From positions 1 to 8,017 of the forward strand of contig JAEVZY010000003.1 of the NCBI GenBank assembly GCA_023392035.1: 8,017 nucleotides of DNA, written 5' to 3'. Both the position numbers and the translations under genes were made by a program. Positions 1 through 5,349 of this stretch are shown in pieces; the first letter of the stretch is position 1; the number at the start of each line of letters is the position of its first letter. The notes below the pieces were generated by a model that searched no databases, had not been told where the DNA came from, and was given only the letters and a program-made list of their open reading frames with translations. The stretch is from Pseudomonadota bacterium (lineage in GTDB: Bacteria; Pseudomonadota; Gammaproteobacteria; Burkholderiales; Burkholderiaceae_D).

Positions 1-632
1 ACGGCATCGCATTCCAGACCAATATCCTGGCCTTGAACGCGGCGGTGGAAGCCGCGCGCGCCGGCGAGCAGGGCCGCGGCTTTGCGGTGGTGGCAACCGA
101 AGTGCGCAGCTTGGCACAGCGCAGCGCGGCCGCCGCCAAGGAAATCAAGACCCTGATCGCCGATTCGGTGGACAAGGTCGGCGAGGGCAGCCAATTGGTG
201 GACAAGGCCGGCCTCACCATGACCGAAGTGGTGACCGCGATCCGTCGCGTGACCGACATCATGGGCGAGATTTCCGCCGCCAGCCAGGAACAGACCGCCG
301 GCATCGAGCAGATCAATGAAGCGGTGGCGCAGATGGATCAGGCCACCCAGCAGAACGCGGCCCTGGTGGAGCAATCGGCCGCCGCATCCGAATCCATGCG
401 CGAGCAGGCCGAGCGCCTGGCGCAGGCGGTGAGCGTGTTCAAGTTGCCGGCCGGCGCGAAATCGCTTGTGGCTGCCGCCACCCCGGCCAAGGCAGTCGCG
501 CAGCCCGCTCCAGTCAAGCCGGCGGCGCAGCCGCTGCGTCAGGTCGGATCATCCGCACCGCAAGGCGCGCAGCCGGTGAAGGCCTTGCCGTCGCGCGCGC
601 CGGCGCAGGCGGAGGAGTGGACGGAGTTTTGA
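1..632 (+). CDS. Methyl-accepting chemotaxis protein, C-terminal part (5' end outside window)
   Basis: This is the cytoplasmic signalling end of a transmembrane chemoreceptor, which controls CheA kinase through CheW and is tuned by CheR/CheB methylation. The frame is open from the left edge (first whole codon at 3) to TGA at 630-632, giving 209 visible residues. Visible residues 1-26 carry the near-invariant hairpin-tip sequence (QTNILALNAAVEAARAGEQ and following), then EVRSLAQRSAAAAKEIK. The downstream helix contains AASQEQTAG, a likely methylation segment. The domain aligns without gaps to my recollection of E. coli Tsr, so it is probably the 36H length class. After the helical bundle comes an Ala/Pro/Gln-rich linker of about 60 residues ending in EEWTEF. 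This matches the xWxxF pentapeptide that tethers CheR/CheB in high-abundance receptors. The sensor domain, and so the ligand, lies outside the window. It converges with fliR. Confidence 0.96.
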   Translation, partial: GIAFQTNILALNAAVEAARAGEQGRGFAVVATEVRSLAQRSAAAAKEIKTLIADSVDKVGEGSQLVDKAGLTMTEVVTAIRRVTDIMGEISAASQEQTAGIEQINEAVAQMDQATQQNAALVEQSAAASESMREQAERLAQAVSVFKLPAGAKSLVAAATPAKAVAQPAPVKPAAQPLRQVGSSAPQGAQPVKALPSRAPAQAEEWTEF

Positions 633-644
633 TGCAGATGTAAA

Positions 645-664
645 TCCAAGATGACCATCTTGGA
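645..664. repeat. Perfect 20-bp palindrome (9-bp arms, 2-nt centre)
   Basis: TCCAAGATG and CATCTTGGA are exact reverse complements separated by AC, starting 12 nt after the chemoreceptor stop codon. As RNA it could fold with a 7-bp stem and 6-nt loop. Neither strand has a strong T-run after it; the minus strand reads only ATTTACA. It is therefore at best a weak terminator between the convergent genes. It lies 49 bp upstream of the antitoxin-like start at 714, where an autoregulatory operator would be expected, so an operator relic is an alternative. The role is inferred; the symmetry is directly visible. Confidence 0.6.
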
Positions 665-713
665 GTCGGGTGCGCTATTGTCATGCCTTGATCTCCTGCA
701 TCGAGGTGTTTCA

Positions 714-767
714 ATGCGTACCCTGATTTTCAGAGACGGCAACTCGCAAGCAGTGCGGGTCGAGTAA
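714..767 (+). pseudogene. Remnant of a VapB/AbrB-type antitoxin gene (17 codons)
   Basis: An ATG at 714 opens a frame encoding MRTLIFRDGNSQAVRVE and then TAA at 765-767. A good Shine-Dalgarno-like GAGG at 703-706 sits 7 nt upstream. The peptide resembles the start of VapB-family antitoxins, whose N-terminal AbrB/SpoVT DNA-binding strand typically reads like M-R-T-x-x-F-x-N-G-N-S-Q-A-V-R followed by (L/I)-P. Here the frame stops where the Pro-containing turn should be. Only 18 bases then remain before the fliR stop codon, so the rest of the antitoxin and any VapC toxin are absent. I infer a decayed toxin-antitoxin module, or one left behind by an insertion or deletion. A functional small peptide or chance similarity is possible, because the match is only about 15 residues and comes from memory. 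Confidence 0.5.
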
Positions 768-785
768 GCCGATTCGCCTCCGTCA

Positions 786-1556
786 TCAACGCATCCTCGC
801 CAACAACCCGAACGCCTCCCCAAACAACTTCTCCATCGGCACCGCCAGATAAGGCAGTACCAGGGCCAGCATCACCAGGCCGACGCTGATGGTGATCGGG
901 AATCCGACACCGAAGATATTCAACTGCGGCGCGGCGCGGGTCAGGACGCCCAGCGCGATATTGGTGATCAGCAGCACGGCCACCATCGGCAGCGACAACT
1001 GCACGCCGGCAGAAAAAATATGGCTGCCCCATTCGGCCATGGTGCGGTAGAAACCGCCGCTCATGGGCGTCAATGCAATCGGGATGCTCTGGAAACTGTC
1101 GATCACGGCGGAAAGCAAGACCAGGTGCAGATTGGTGGCGAGGTAGAACATCAGCACCACCAGCGCCAGGAATTGCGAGATCGCCGACGAACGTCCCTGC
1201 GATTGCGGATCGAAGAAAGTGGCAAAGCCCAGGCCCATGGTCATGCCGGTGATTTCGCCGGCCATCTCCACCGCCGCGAACACCATGCGCACCACGAAGC
1301 CCATGGCGGCACCGATGATGAACTGCTGGAACAGGATGAACAGCGCCGGCCCCGAGATCGGGTCCAGCTCGGGAAGATTGGACAATCCCGGCGCCACCAG
1401 CATGGACAGCGTCACGCCCAAGAGCACCTTGACCGGCGCCGGCACCGCCACATTGCCGAACAGCGGCGCCACCGCGATCATGCCCATGATGCGGGTGAAG
1501 GGCCAGAGGAAGGCCGCGATCCAGGCCAGCAACTGGGCCGAACTGACGGTGACCAT
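786..1556 (-). CDS. fliR: Flagellar biosynthetic protein FliR (export gate membrane protein)
   Basis: FliR is an integral membrane subunit of the flagellar type III export gate, forming the channel with FliP and FliQ in the centre of the MS ring. The 256-residue product is the usual family length and is almost entirely hydrophobic. Membrane segments are apparent around residues 8-30, 40-58, 70-96, 126-152, 185-208 and 217-240. Family-typical stretches include GEITGMTMGLGFATFFDP (100-117), NIFGVGFPI (213-221) and the C-terminal PYLAVPMEKLF. The ATG at 1554-1556 has only a weak AAGG (1561-1564) four nt upstream, so translation may depend on coupling to fliQ, which ends 24 nt before it. It is the last gene of the operon; flhB does not follow, since the convergent chemoreceptor spacer begins directly after the TGA. 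Confidence 0.97.
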   Translation of the reverse strand: MVTVSSAQLLAWIAAFLWPFTRIMGMIAVAPLFGNVAVPAPVKVLLGVTLSMLVAPGLSNLPELDPISGPALFILFQQFIIGAAMGFVVRMVFAAVEMAGEITGMTMGLGFATFFDPQSQGRSSAISQFLALVVLMFYLATNLHLVLLSAVIDSFQSIPIALTPMSGGFYRTMAEWGSHIFSAGVQLSLPMVAVLLITNIALGVLTRAAPQLNIFGVGFPITISVGLVMLALVLPYLAVPMEKLFGEAFGLLARMR

Positions 1557-1580
1557 GAAGCCTTGCTTGCTCGCGCGAAC

Positions 1581-1850
1581 TCAGCCGACCATGCCCGGAA
1601 TGCCGAGCAACATCTTGCGCATGTAATCGACCATCACCGTCAGCATCCACGGCCCGGCCACCACCAGCGCCAGGAAAATGCCCACCAGCTTGGGAATGAA
1701 CGAGAGCGTGGTCTCGTTGATCTGGGTGGCGGCCTGGAAGATCGACACCACCAGGCCGATCACCAATGCCACCAGCAGCATGGGCGCGGCCACCATCATC
1801 GTCACTTCCATGGCCCCGCGGCCGATGCTCATTACGCTTTCCGGAGTCAT
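1581..1850 (-). CDS. fliQ: Flagellar biosynthetic protein FliQ (export gate membrane protein)
   Basis: FliQ is a small subunit of the export gate that packs, in several copies, around the FliP/FliR core. The product has 89 residues, the standard length, with two transmembrane helices at about residues 16-38 and 52-76. The linker between them carries the family-typical QAATQINETTLSFIPK (39-54). The ATG at 1848-1850 is preceded by AAGGA (plus-strand 1861-1865) at a 10-nt spacing, a usable though slightly long ribosome site. It lies 41 nt downstream of fliP and 24 nt upstream of fliR, in the canonical fliP-Q-R order, so co-transcription is expected. Confidence 0.97.
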   Translation of the reverse strand: MTPESVMSIGRGAMEVTMMVAAPMLLVALVIGLVVSIFQAATQINETTLSFIPKLVGIFLALVVAGPWMLTVMVDYMRKMLLGIPGMVG

Positions 1851-1891
1851 GCCGGCTTTTTCCTTCGCTTGATCTTGAACTTCAACTTGAA

Positions 1892-2671
1892 TCAGAAACT
1901 CTGCGCCAGCGAACCGATCAGCAGCTGCCAGCCATCCACCAGCACGAACAGCATCAGCTTGAAGGGCAGCGAGACAATCGCCGGCGACACCATCATCATG
2001 CCCATCGACATCAGCACCGAGGCCACCACCATGTCGATGATCAGGAAGGGAATGAAGATGGCAAAGCTGATCTGGAATGCGGTCTTCAATTCACTGGTGA
2101 TGAAAGCCGGCACCAGCACCCGCAGCGGCACGTCTTCCGGACCTTGCACCGCGGGCGAATTGGACAGGCGCAGGTAGAGCGCCAGATCGCCCTGGCGGGT
2201 CTGCTTCAGCATGAAGGACTTCAGCGGTTGCGCGCCGCGGTCCAAAGCCTGGGACATGCTGATCTTGTTTTCCGAGAGCGGCTGGTAAGCCTCGGCATAG
2301 ATCTTGTCGAAGGTCGGTCCCATCACGAACAGGGTGAGGAACAGCGCCAGTCCCACCAGCACCTGGTTGGGCGGCGAAGTCTGCGTGCCCAGCGCCTGGC
2401 GCAGCAAGGACAGCACGATGATGATGCGGGTGAAGCTGGTCATCATCAAGAGCGCCGCCGGGATGAAGCTCAGGGCCGACAGCAGCAGCAGGGTCTGGAT
2501 CGAAAGGGTGTAATTCTGGCCGCCGCCGGGCGCCGGGGTGGCGGTCAGGGCCGGCATGCCTTGCGCCTGCGCCAGCGCCGGCAGCAGGGCGGCCAGCAGC
2601 GCCAGGGCCGGCAGCAGCAGGCGCCTGCGCGACGCCGCCGCTTGCAACAACTTCTTCACTTCACTTCCCAT
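1892..2671 (-). CDS. fliP: Flagellar biosynthetic protein FliP (export gate core, with signal peptide)
   Basis: FliP forms the core ring of the flagellar export channel. From the ATG at 2671 it has 259 residues. Residues 1-37 look like a cleavable signal peptide: KK and RRR, a Leu/Ala-rich core and an ALAQAQ cleavage region, as known for FliP. Conserved stretches follow: SFIPAALLMMTSFTRIIIVLS (69-89), FVMGPTFDKIY (115-125), the periplasmic domain (about 126-185), and FLIIDMVVASVLMSMGMMM (209-227). The Met cluster at 221-227 corresponds to the methionine gasket that seals the closed channel. The end, FKLMLFVLVDGWQLL, is typical. This start overlaps the end of fliO by 11 nt and lacks a clear Shine-Dalgarno. 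A GTG at 2657-2659 (start VKKLLQ) would give 255 residues and a 1-nt gap after fliO TGA, and is a credible alternative. Confidence 0.96.
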   Translation of the reverse strand: MGSEVKKLLQAAASRRRLLLPALALLAALLPALAQAQGMPALTATPAPGGGQNYTLSIQTLLLLSALSFIPAALLMMTSFTRIIIVLSLLRQALGTQTSPPNQVLVGLALFLTLFVMGPTFDKIYAEAYQPLSENKISMSQALDRGAQPLKSFMLKQTRQGDLALYLRLSNSPAVQGPEDVPLRVLVPAFITSELKTAFQISFAIFIPFLIIDMVVASVLMSMGMMMVSPAIVSLPFKLMLFVLVDGWQLLIGSLAQSF

Positions 2672-3158
2672 TGCGTTTGTCCATGGTCGCCTTGAGCCAG
2701 TTCGAAAACGCCGGCGGCACCGGACCGGAATAAGAGGACGCCGGCAATTCCTGCGCCGGCATTTGCGACAGGAGGTTGACGCTGCCCGGCGCCACCCCCA
2801 CCACCAGCCATTGGCCGGCCACTTCCACCAGCATCACCCGCTCGCGGTTGCCGACCGAAACCCCGCCCACCACCTTGAGCGGCTGGTTGGCCATCGGCTT
2901 GGCCAAGCCAACCCGCTTCAGTACCCACAGCGCGCCCAGCATGATGGCCAGCACCACCAAGAGGCCAAACACGGCCTGGATCACCATGCCGGTCCCGCTG
3001 GCCGGTTCGGCCAGGGCCAGGCCGGGCGCCAGGGCGGCAAAGATCGCCGTTGCCGCGCGTTGGCCGCGCCGGCACGAAGCGGGTGCGCGACCGGCATGGC
3101 GTACGGGACGACGTAAAGGAGATAAAGGACGGCGCAGGAATATCGACAAGGCTTTCAT
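2661..3158 (-). CDS. fliO: Flagellar biosynthetic protein FliO (FliP assembly factor)
   Basis: FliO is a bitopic membrane protein that helps FliP oligomerise during export-gate assembly and is not part of the final channel. I chose the ATG at 3156-3158 (165 residues) because GGGAG (plus-strand 3166-3170) sits 7 nt upstream; the next upstream ATG has no such site. Residues 1-34 are Arg-rich, and 35-50 (AATAIFAALAPGLALA) resemble a signal-peptide core. Residues 58-80 form the main transmembrane helix, ending in the typical WVLKR. The cytoplasmic part has the family pattern LKVVGGVSVGNRERVMLVEV (94-113), then QWLVVGVAPGSVNLL. The end of the gene overlaps the fliP start by up to 11 nt. FliO is the most variable Fli protein, so the assignment leans on this motif, length and position. 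Confidence 0.93.
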   Translation of the reverse strand: MKALSIFLRRPLSPLRRPVRHAGRAPASCRRGQRAATAIFAALAPGLALAEPASGTGMVIQAVFGLLVVLAIMLGALWVLKRVGLAKPMANQPLKVVGGVSVGNRERVMLVEVAGQWLVVGVAPGSVNLLSQMPAQELPASSYSGPVPPAFSNWLKATMDKRNGK

Positions 3159-3165
3159 GCGGGTG

Positions 3166-3170
3166 CTCCC
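3166..3170 (-). promoter_or_regulatory. Ribosome binding site deciding the fliO start
   Basis: GGGAG on the minus strand, 7 nt before the ATG at 3156-3158. It favours this start over the ATG at 3219-3221, which would add 21 residues encoded by the hairpin region and has no comparable site. Confidence 0.65.
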
Positions 3171-3185
3171 GGGCAGAGGAATCTT

Positions 3186-3212
3186 CAGCAGGCATTCTAA
3201 AGAATGCCGCTG
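3186..3212 (-). repeat. Stem-loop in the fliN-fliO spacer
   Basis: GGCATTC (3191-3197) and GAATGCC (3202-3208) are perfect complements around a TAAA loop. The stem continues with CAGC/GCTG after a single unpaired A at 3190, giving 11 base pairs. In the minus-strand transcript it falls between the fliN stop and the fliO ribosome site. No T-run follows, so it does not look like a rho-independent terminator. A role in mRNA processing, stability or lowering fliO-R output is possible but inferred. Apart from this and the fliO ribosome site I see nothing in the 94-nt spacer. Confidence 0.6.
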
Positions 3213-3252
3213 CCCGAGCATGCCTTGAACAGAGGGGAAATCCGGGGACGAT

Positions 3253-3654
3253 TTATTTGTTGAGCTTCCTGATCCGCTCCGAGGGCGTGATGATGTCGGT
3301 CAGCCTGATGCCGAACTTGTCATTCACCACCACCACTTCGCCTTGTGCGATCAGGCAGCCATTGACCAGCACATCCATCGGTTCGCCGGCCAGGCCGTCC
3401 AGTTCCACCACGGAACCCTGGGCCAGTTGCAGCAGGTTCTTGATGGCGATCTTGGTGCGTCCCAGTTCCACCGTCAGCTGCACCGGAATATCCAGGATGA
3501 AATCGATGTCGTTCTGGGTGCCGGCCTGGACCGTGTTGGAGAATTCCTGGAAGGCCGCGGCGGGCGCCGGTGGCGCCGGCGTGCGCTCTTCCGCGGCCTG
3601 TTGCTCGGCCAGGGCCGCGCCCCAGTCGTCGTCGACTTTGTCTTCATCTGCCAT
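3253..3654 (-). CDS. fliN: Flagellar motor switch protein FliN
   Basis: FliN is a C-ring subunit that, with FliM and FliG, sets rotation direction and docks the FliH-FliI export complex at the basal body. From the ATG at 3652-3654 it has 133 residues, close to the family norm. Residues 1-45 are an acidic then Ala/Pro-rich tail (MADEDKVDDDW). Residues about 50-125 are the SpoA/SPOA domain, with the hallmark FILDIPVQLTVELGRTKI, VVELDGLAGEPMDVLVNG, and LIAQGEVVVVNDKFGIRLTDI. I prefer this start because GGGAG (3661-3665) sits 6 nt upstream; in-frame ATGs at 3658-3660 and 3676-3678 abut or precede that site. The start lies inside the end of fliM (11-nt overlap), which implies translational coupling and balanced C-ring stoichiometry. 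Confidence 0.97.
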   Translation of the reverse strand: MADEDKVDDDWGAALAEQQAAEERTPAPPAPAAAFQEFSNTVQAGTQNDIDFILDIPVQLTVELGRTKIAIKNLLQLAQGSVVELDGLAGEPMDVLVNGCLIAQGEVVVVNDKFGIRLTDIITPSERIRKLNK

Positions 3655-4645
3655 TGTCATCTCCCAGGCCGAATTCACTGTTGCTTTGCAAGAGCCGCTC
3701 GACGCGGATCGCGTATTGGTTGTTCATCTTTCCGTAGGCGCATTCCATCACCGGCACGCCATCCACCTTGGCTTCCAGCTTCGGTTCCACGCTCAAGGGA
3801 ATGACGTCGCCTTCCTTCAGGTGCATGACATCGCCCAGGGTCATGCGCGCCGTGCCGAGATCCACCACCAGTTCCACTTCGGCGGTCTGGATCTGCTGCG
3901 TCATCAGGCGCACCCAGCGCTTGTCCACTTCCAGTTGCTCGCCTTGCAGGCTGCTGGTGAGCACATCGCGGATCGGCTCGATCATGGAGTAGGGCATGCA
4001 GAAATGCATTTCGCCCGATACCGGTCCCAGTTCCACCGTGAAGGTGGTGGCCACGATCACTTCATTGGGCGTGGCGATGTTGGCGAACTGGGTATTCATT
4101 TCGGAGCGGATGTATTCGAGCTGCAGCGGATACACCGGCTCCCAGGACTTGGCGTAGCTTTCAAAAACGATATTCAGCACGCGCTGGATGATGCGCTGCT
4201 CGGTCTGGGTGAAATCGCGGCCTTCCACCCGCGTGTGGAAACGGCCGTCGCCGCCGAACAGGTTGTCCACGATCAGGAACACCAGGTTCGGGTCCAGCAC
4301 CACCAGCGCCGTGCCGCGCAGGGGCTTGATGTGCACCAGGTTGAGGTTGGTGGGCACCACCAGGTTGCGCACGAATTCGCTGTATTTCTGCACCCGCACC
4401 GGGCCGATGGCCACTTCCGCCGTGCGATGCAGGAAATTGAACAGGGCAATGCGCAGCAGGCGGCCGAATCGTTCGTTGATGATTTCCAGCGTCGGCATGC
4501 GGCCGCGCACGATGCGTTCCTGGGTCGCCAGGTTGTAGGGGCGCACGCCCTCCGAGGACGCGTCGCGCTGCGGCTCGTCGACGTCACCGGTCACGCCGCG
4601 CAAGAGCGCATCGACTTCGTCCTGGGACAGGAAATTCTCGGCCAT
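3644..4645 (-). CDS. fliM: Flagellar motor switch protein FliM
   Basis: FliM is the C-ring switch protein that binds phospho-CheY and FliG to reverse flagellar rotation. Its 333 residues match the family length. The N-terminal CheY-binding peptide is clear (FLSQDEVDALL, residues 5-15). The middle CheC-like domain runs from about 45 to 230 and includes ERFGRLLR (58-65) and the FGGDGRF loop (130-136) that contacts FliG. The C-terminal SPOA domain (about 254-325) binds FliN. The ATG at 4643-4645 lies 21 nt after fliL, and that spacer contains a duplicated 9-mer but no recognisable Shine-Dalgarno, so read-through coupling from fliL is plausible. The 3' end overlaps fliN. An intact CheY site agrees with a chemoreceptor gene close by. 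Confidence 0.98.
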   Translation of the reverse strand: MAENFLSQDEVDALLRGVTGDVDEPQRDASSEGVRPYNLATQERIVRGRMPTLEIINERFGRLLRIALFNFLHRTAEVAIGPVRVQKYSEFVRNLVVPTNLNLVHIKPLRGTALVVLDPNLVFLIVDNLFGGDGRFHTRVEGRDFTQTEQRIIQRVLNIVFESYAKSWEPVYPLQLEYIRSEMNTQFANIATPNEVIVATTFTVELGPVSGEMHFCMPYSMIEPIRDVLTSSLQGEQLEVDKRWVRLMTQQIQTAEVELVVDLGTARMTLGDVMHLKEGDVIPLSVEPKLEAKVDGVPVMECAYGKMNNQYAIRVERLLQSNSEFGLGDDNGR

Positions 4646-4646
4646 G

Positions 4647-4666
4647 GTTTGCCCGCTGTTTGCCCG
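4647..4666 (-). repeat. 9-bp direct repeat forming the fliL-fliM spacer
   Basis: The whole spacer is two copies of CGGGCAAAC (minus strand) separated by AG, plus one base before the fliM ATG. This looks like a short duplication. It occupies the position where a Shine-Dalgarno would be and contains none, only GGGC. Any functional role is unknown. Confidence 0.7.
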
Positions 4667-5185
4667 TTACTGGATCACGAATGAAGTGAAGAACACATCG
4701 ATCACCTTCACCTCCGGCGCATTCGGCGCGAACGGCTTTTTGACCTGGGCGATGATCTCGTCCGCCAGTTTGCGCTTGCCTTCCAGCGTGATCAGCTCGC
4801 CCGCGGTCTTGGACGACAACAGCAGCAGGATGCGGCTGCGCACCTGCGGCTGGTACAGCTTGATCTGCTCGACATCGGCTGGCGAACCCACCTGCATGGT
4901 GAAGGTGGTCTGCAGGAATTGATCGCCGGCGCCTTCGCTTTGCAGGTTGACGGTGAAGGCATCCATGTTGACGAACACCGGCGGCTCGGCCTTCTTGGCG
5001 GCGGCCGCCTTGCCTGGGGCTTCCTGTTCATGGAACCACCAGCCGCCGGCGCCGGCGCCGCCCAGCAGCAGCACCGCCAGCAGCAGGATGACGATCAGCT
5101 TCTTTTTCGATTTCGGCGGCGGCGCGCTGTCGCTCGATTCGGCGGGCACCAGCTTGGGAGCGGCTTTTTTGGGAGCAGTGGCCAT
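4667..5185 (-). CDS. fliL: Flagellar basal body-associated protein FliL
   Basis: FliL is a single-span inner-membrane protein that rings the stator units and supports torque at high load. The 172-residue product has a Lys/Ala/Pro-rich cytoplasmic tail (1-29) and one membrane helix (30-48, KKLIVILLLAVLLLGGAGAGG region). An Ala/Lys linker follows, then a periplasmic domain from about residue 68 (PPVFVNMDAFTVNLQ) with LQTTFTMQV and QVRSRILLLLSSKT. It ends in VKVIDVFFTSFVIQ, the family-typical C-terminal strand. The length is normal. The ATG at 5183-5185 is the only reasonable start, but the minus-strand leader just upstream is pyrimidine-rich (CCCCCTTTATTTTC) and has no Shine-Dalgarno. A 164-nt gap separates it from fliK, so a separate promoter is possible, although I could not identify one. 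Confidence 0.96.
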   Translation of the reverse strand: MATAPKKAAPKLVPAESSDSAPPPKSKKKLIVILLLAVLLLGGAGAGGWWFHEQEAPGKAAAAKKAEPPVFVNMDAFTVNLQSEGAGDQFLQTTFTMQVGSPADVEQIKLYQPQVRSRILLLLSSKTAGELITLEGKRKLADEIIAQVKKPFAPNAPEVKVIDVFFTSFVIQ

Positions 5186-5349
5186 GAAAATAAAGGGGGC
5201 TTCAGAGGTGTGCAGGCCTGATTATGGCCGAGCGTGACCGCAATTGTGCAGGGAAAAGAAGCAGGAATGCTTTCCTGTTTGGCGCTTGCCCCGGCCGAGC
5301 GCGCTTCGCTGGCGCGGGCGCGCTGCCTGCGCGGCCCGGCCGCATGACT
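5186..5349. other. Largest spacer in the operon, fliK-fliL, with two inverted repeats
   Basis: No open frame of note lies here on the coding strand. Two inverted repeats are visible. CAGGAA-TGCT-TTCCTG (5262-5277) is followed on the minus strand by CTTCTTTTCC, a poor terminator-like arrangement. AGCGCGC (5298-5304) pairs with GCGCGCT (5318-5324) around a 13-nt loop, flanked by further CGGCCG repeats. On the minus strand CATAAT (5221-5226) resembles a sigma-70 -10 box, but I found no matching -35. I also saw no good sigma-54 or sigma-28 consensus. The arrangement would suit an attenuation or processing point separating fliIJK from fliLMNOPQR expression; this is inference. Confidence 0.5.

Noticed and set aside
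730..1650. 306-codon minus-strand frame overlapping fliR
   Set aside because: Its translation is Gly/His/Arg-rich and lacks membrane segments; the neighbouring frame encodes a complete FliR.
1851..1891. TTGAA/TTCAA repeats in the fliP-fliQ spacer as a possible operator
   Set aside because: The units are short (5 bp) and imperfect as a larger palindrome, and they sit mid-operon; short low-complexity sequence explains them.
1020..2177. 385-codon plus-strand frame opposite fliR, fliQ and fliP
   Set aside because: Antisense shadow: the translation is an implausible His/Gln/Arg-rich string with no domain, and the minus-strand frames are unmistakable export-gate proteins.
3050..4684. 544-codon open frame on the plus strand across fliO, fliN and fliM
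   Set aside because: It lies antisense to three clearly recognisable genes. Its His/Arg/Gln-rich, low-complexity translation is typical of the complementary strand of GC-rich coding DNA.
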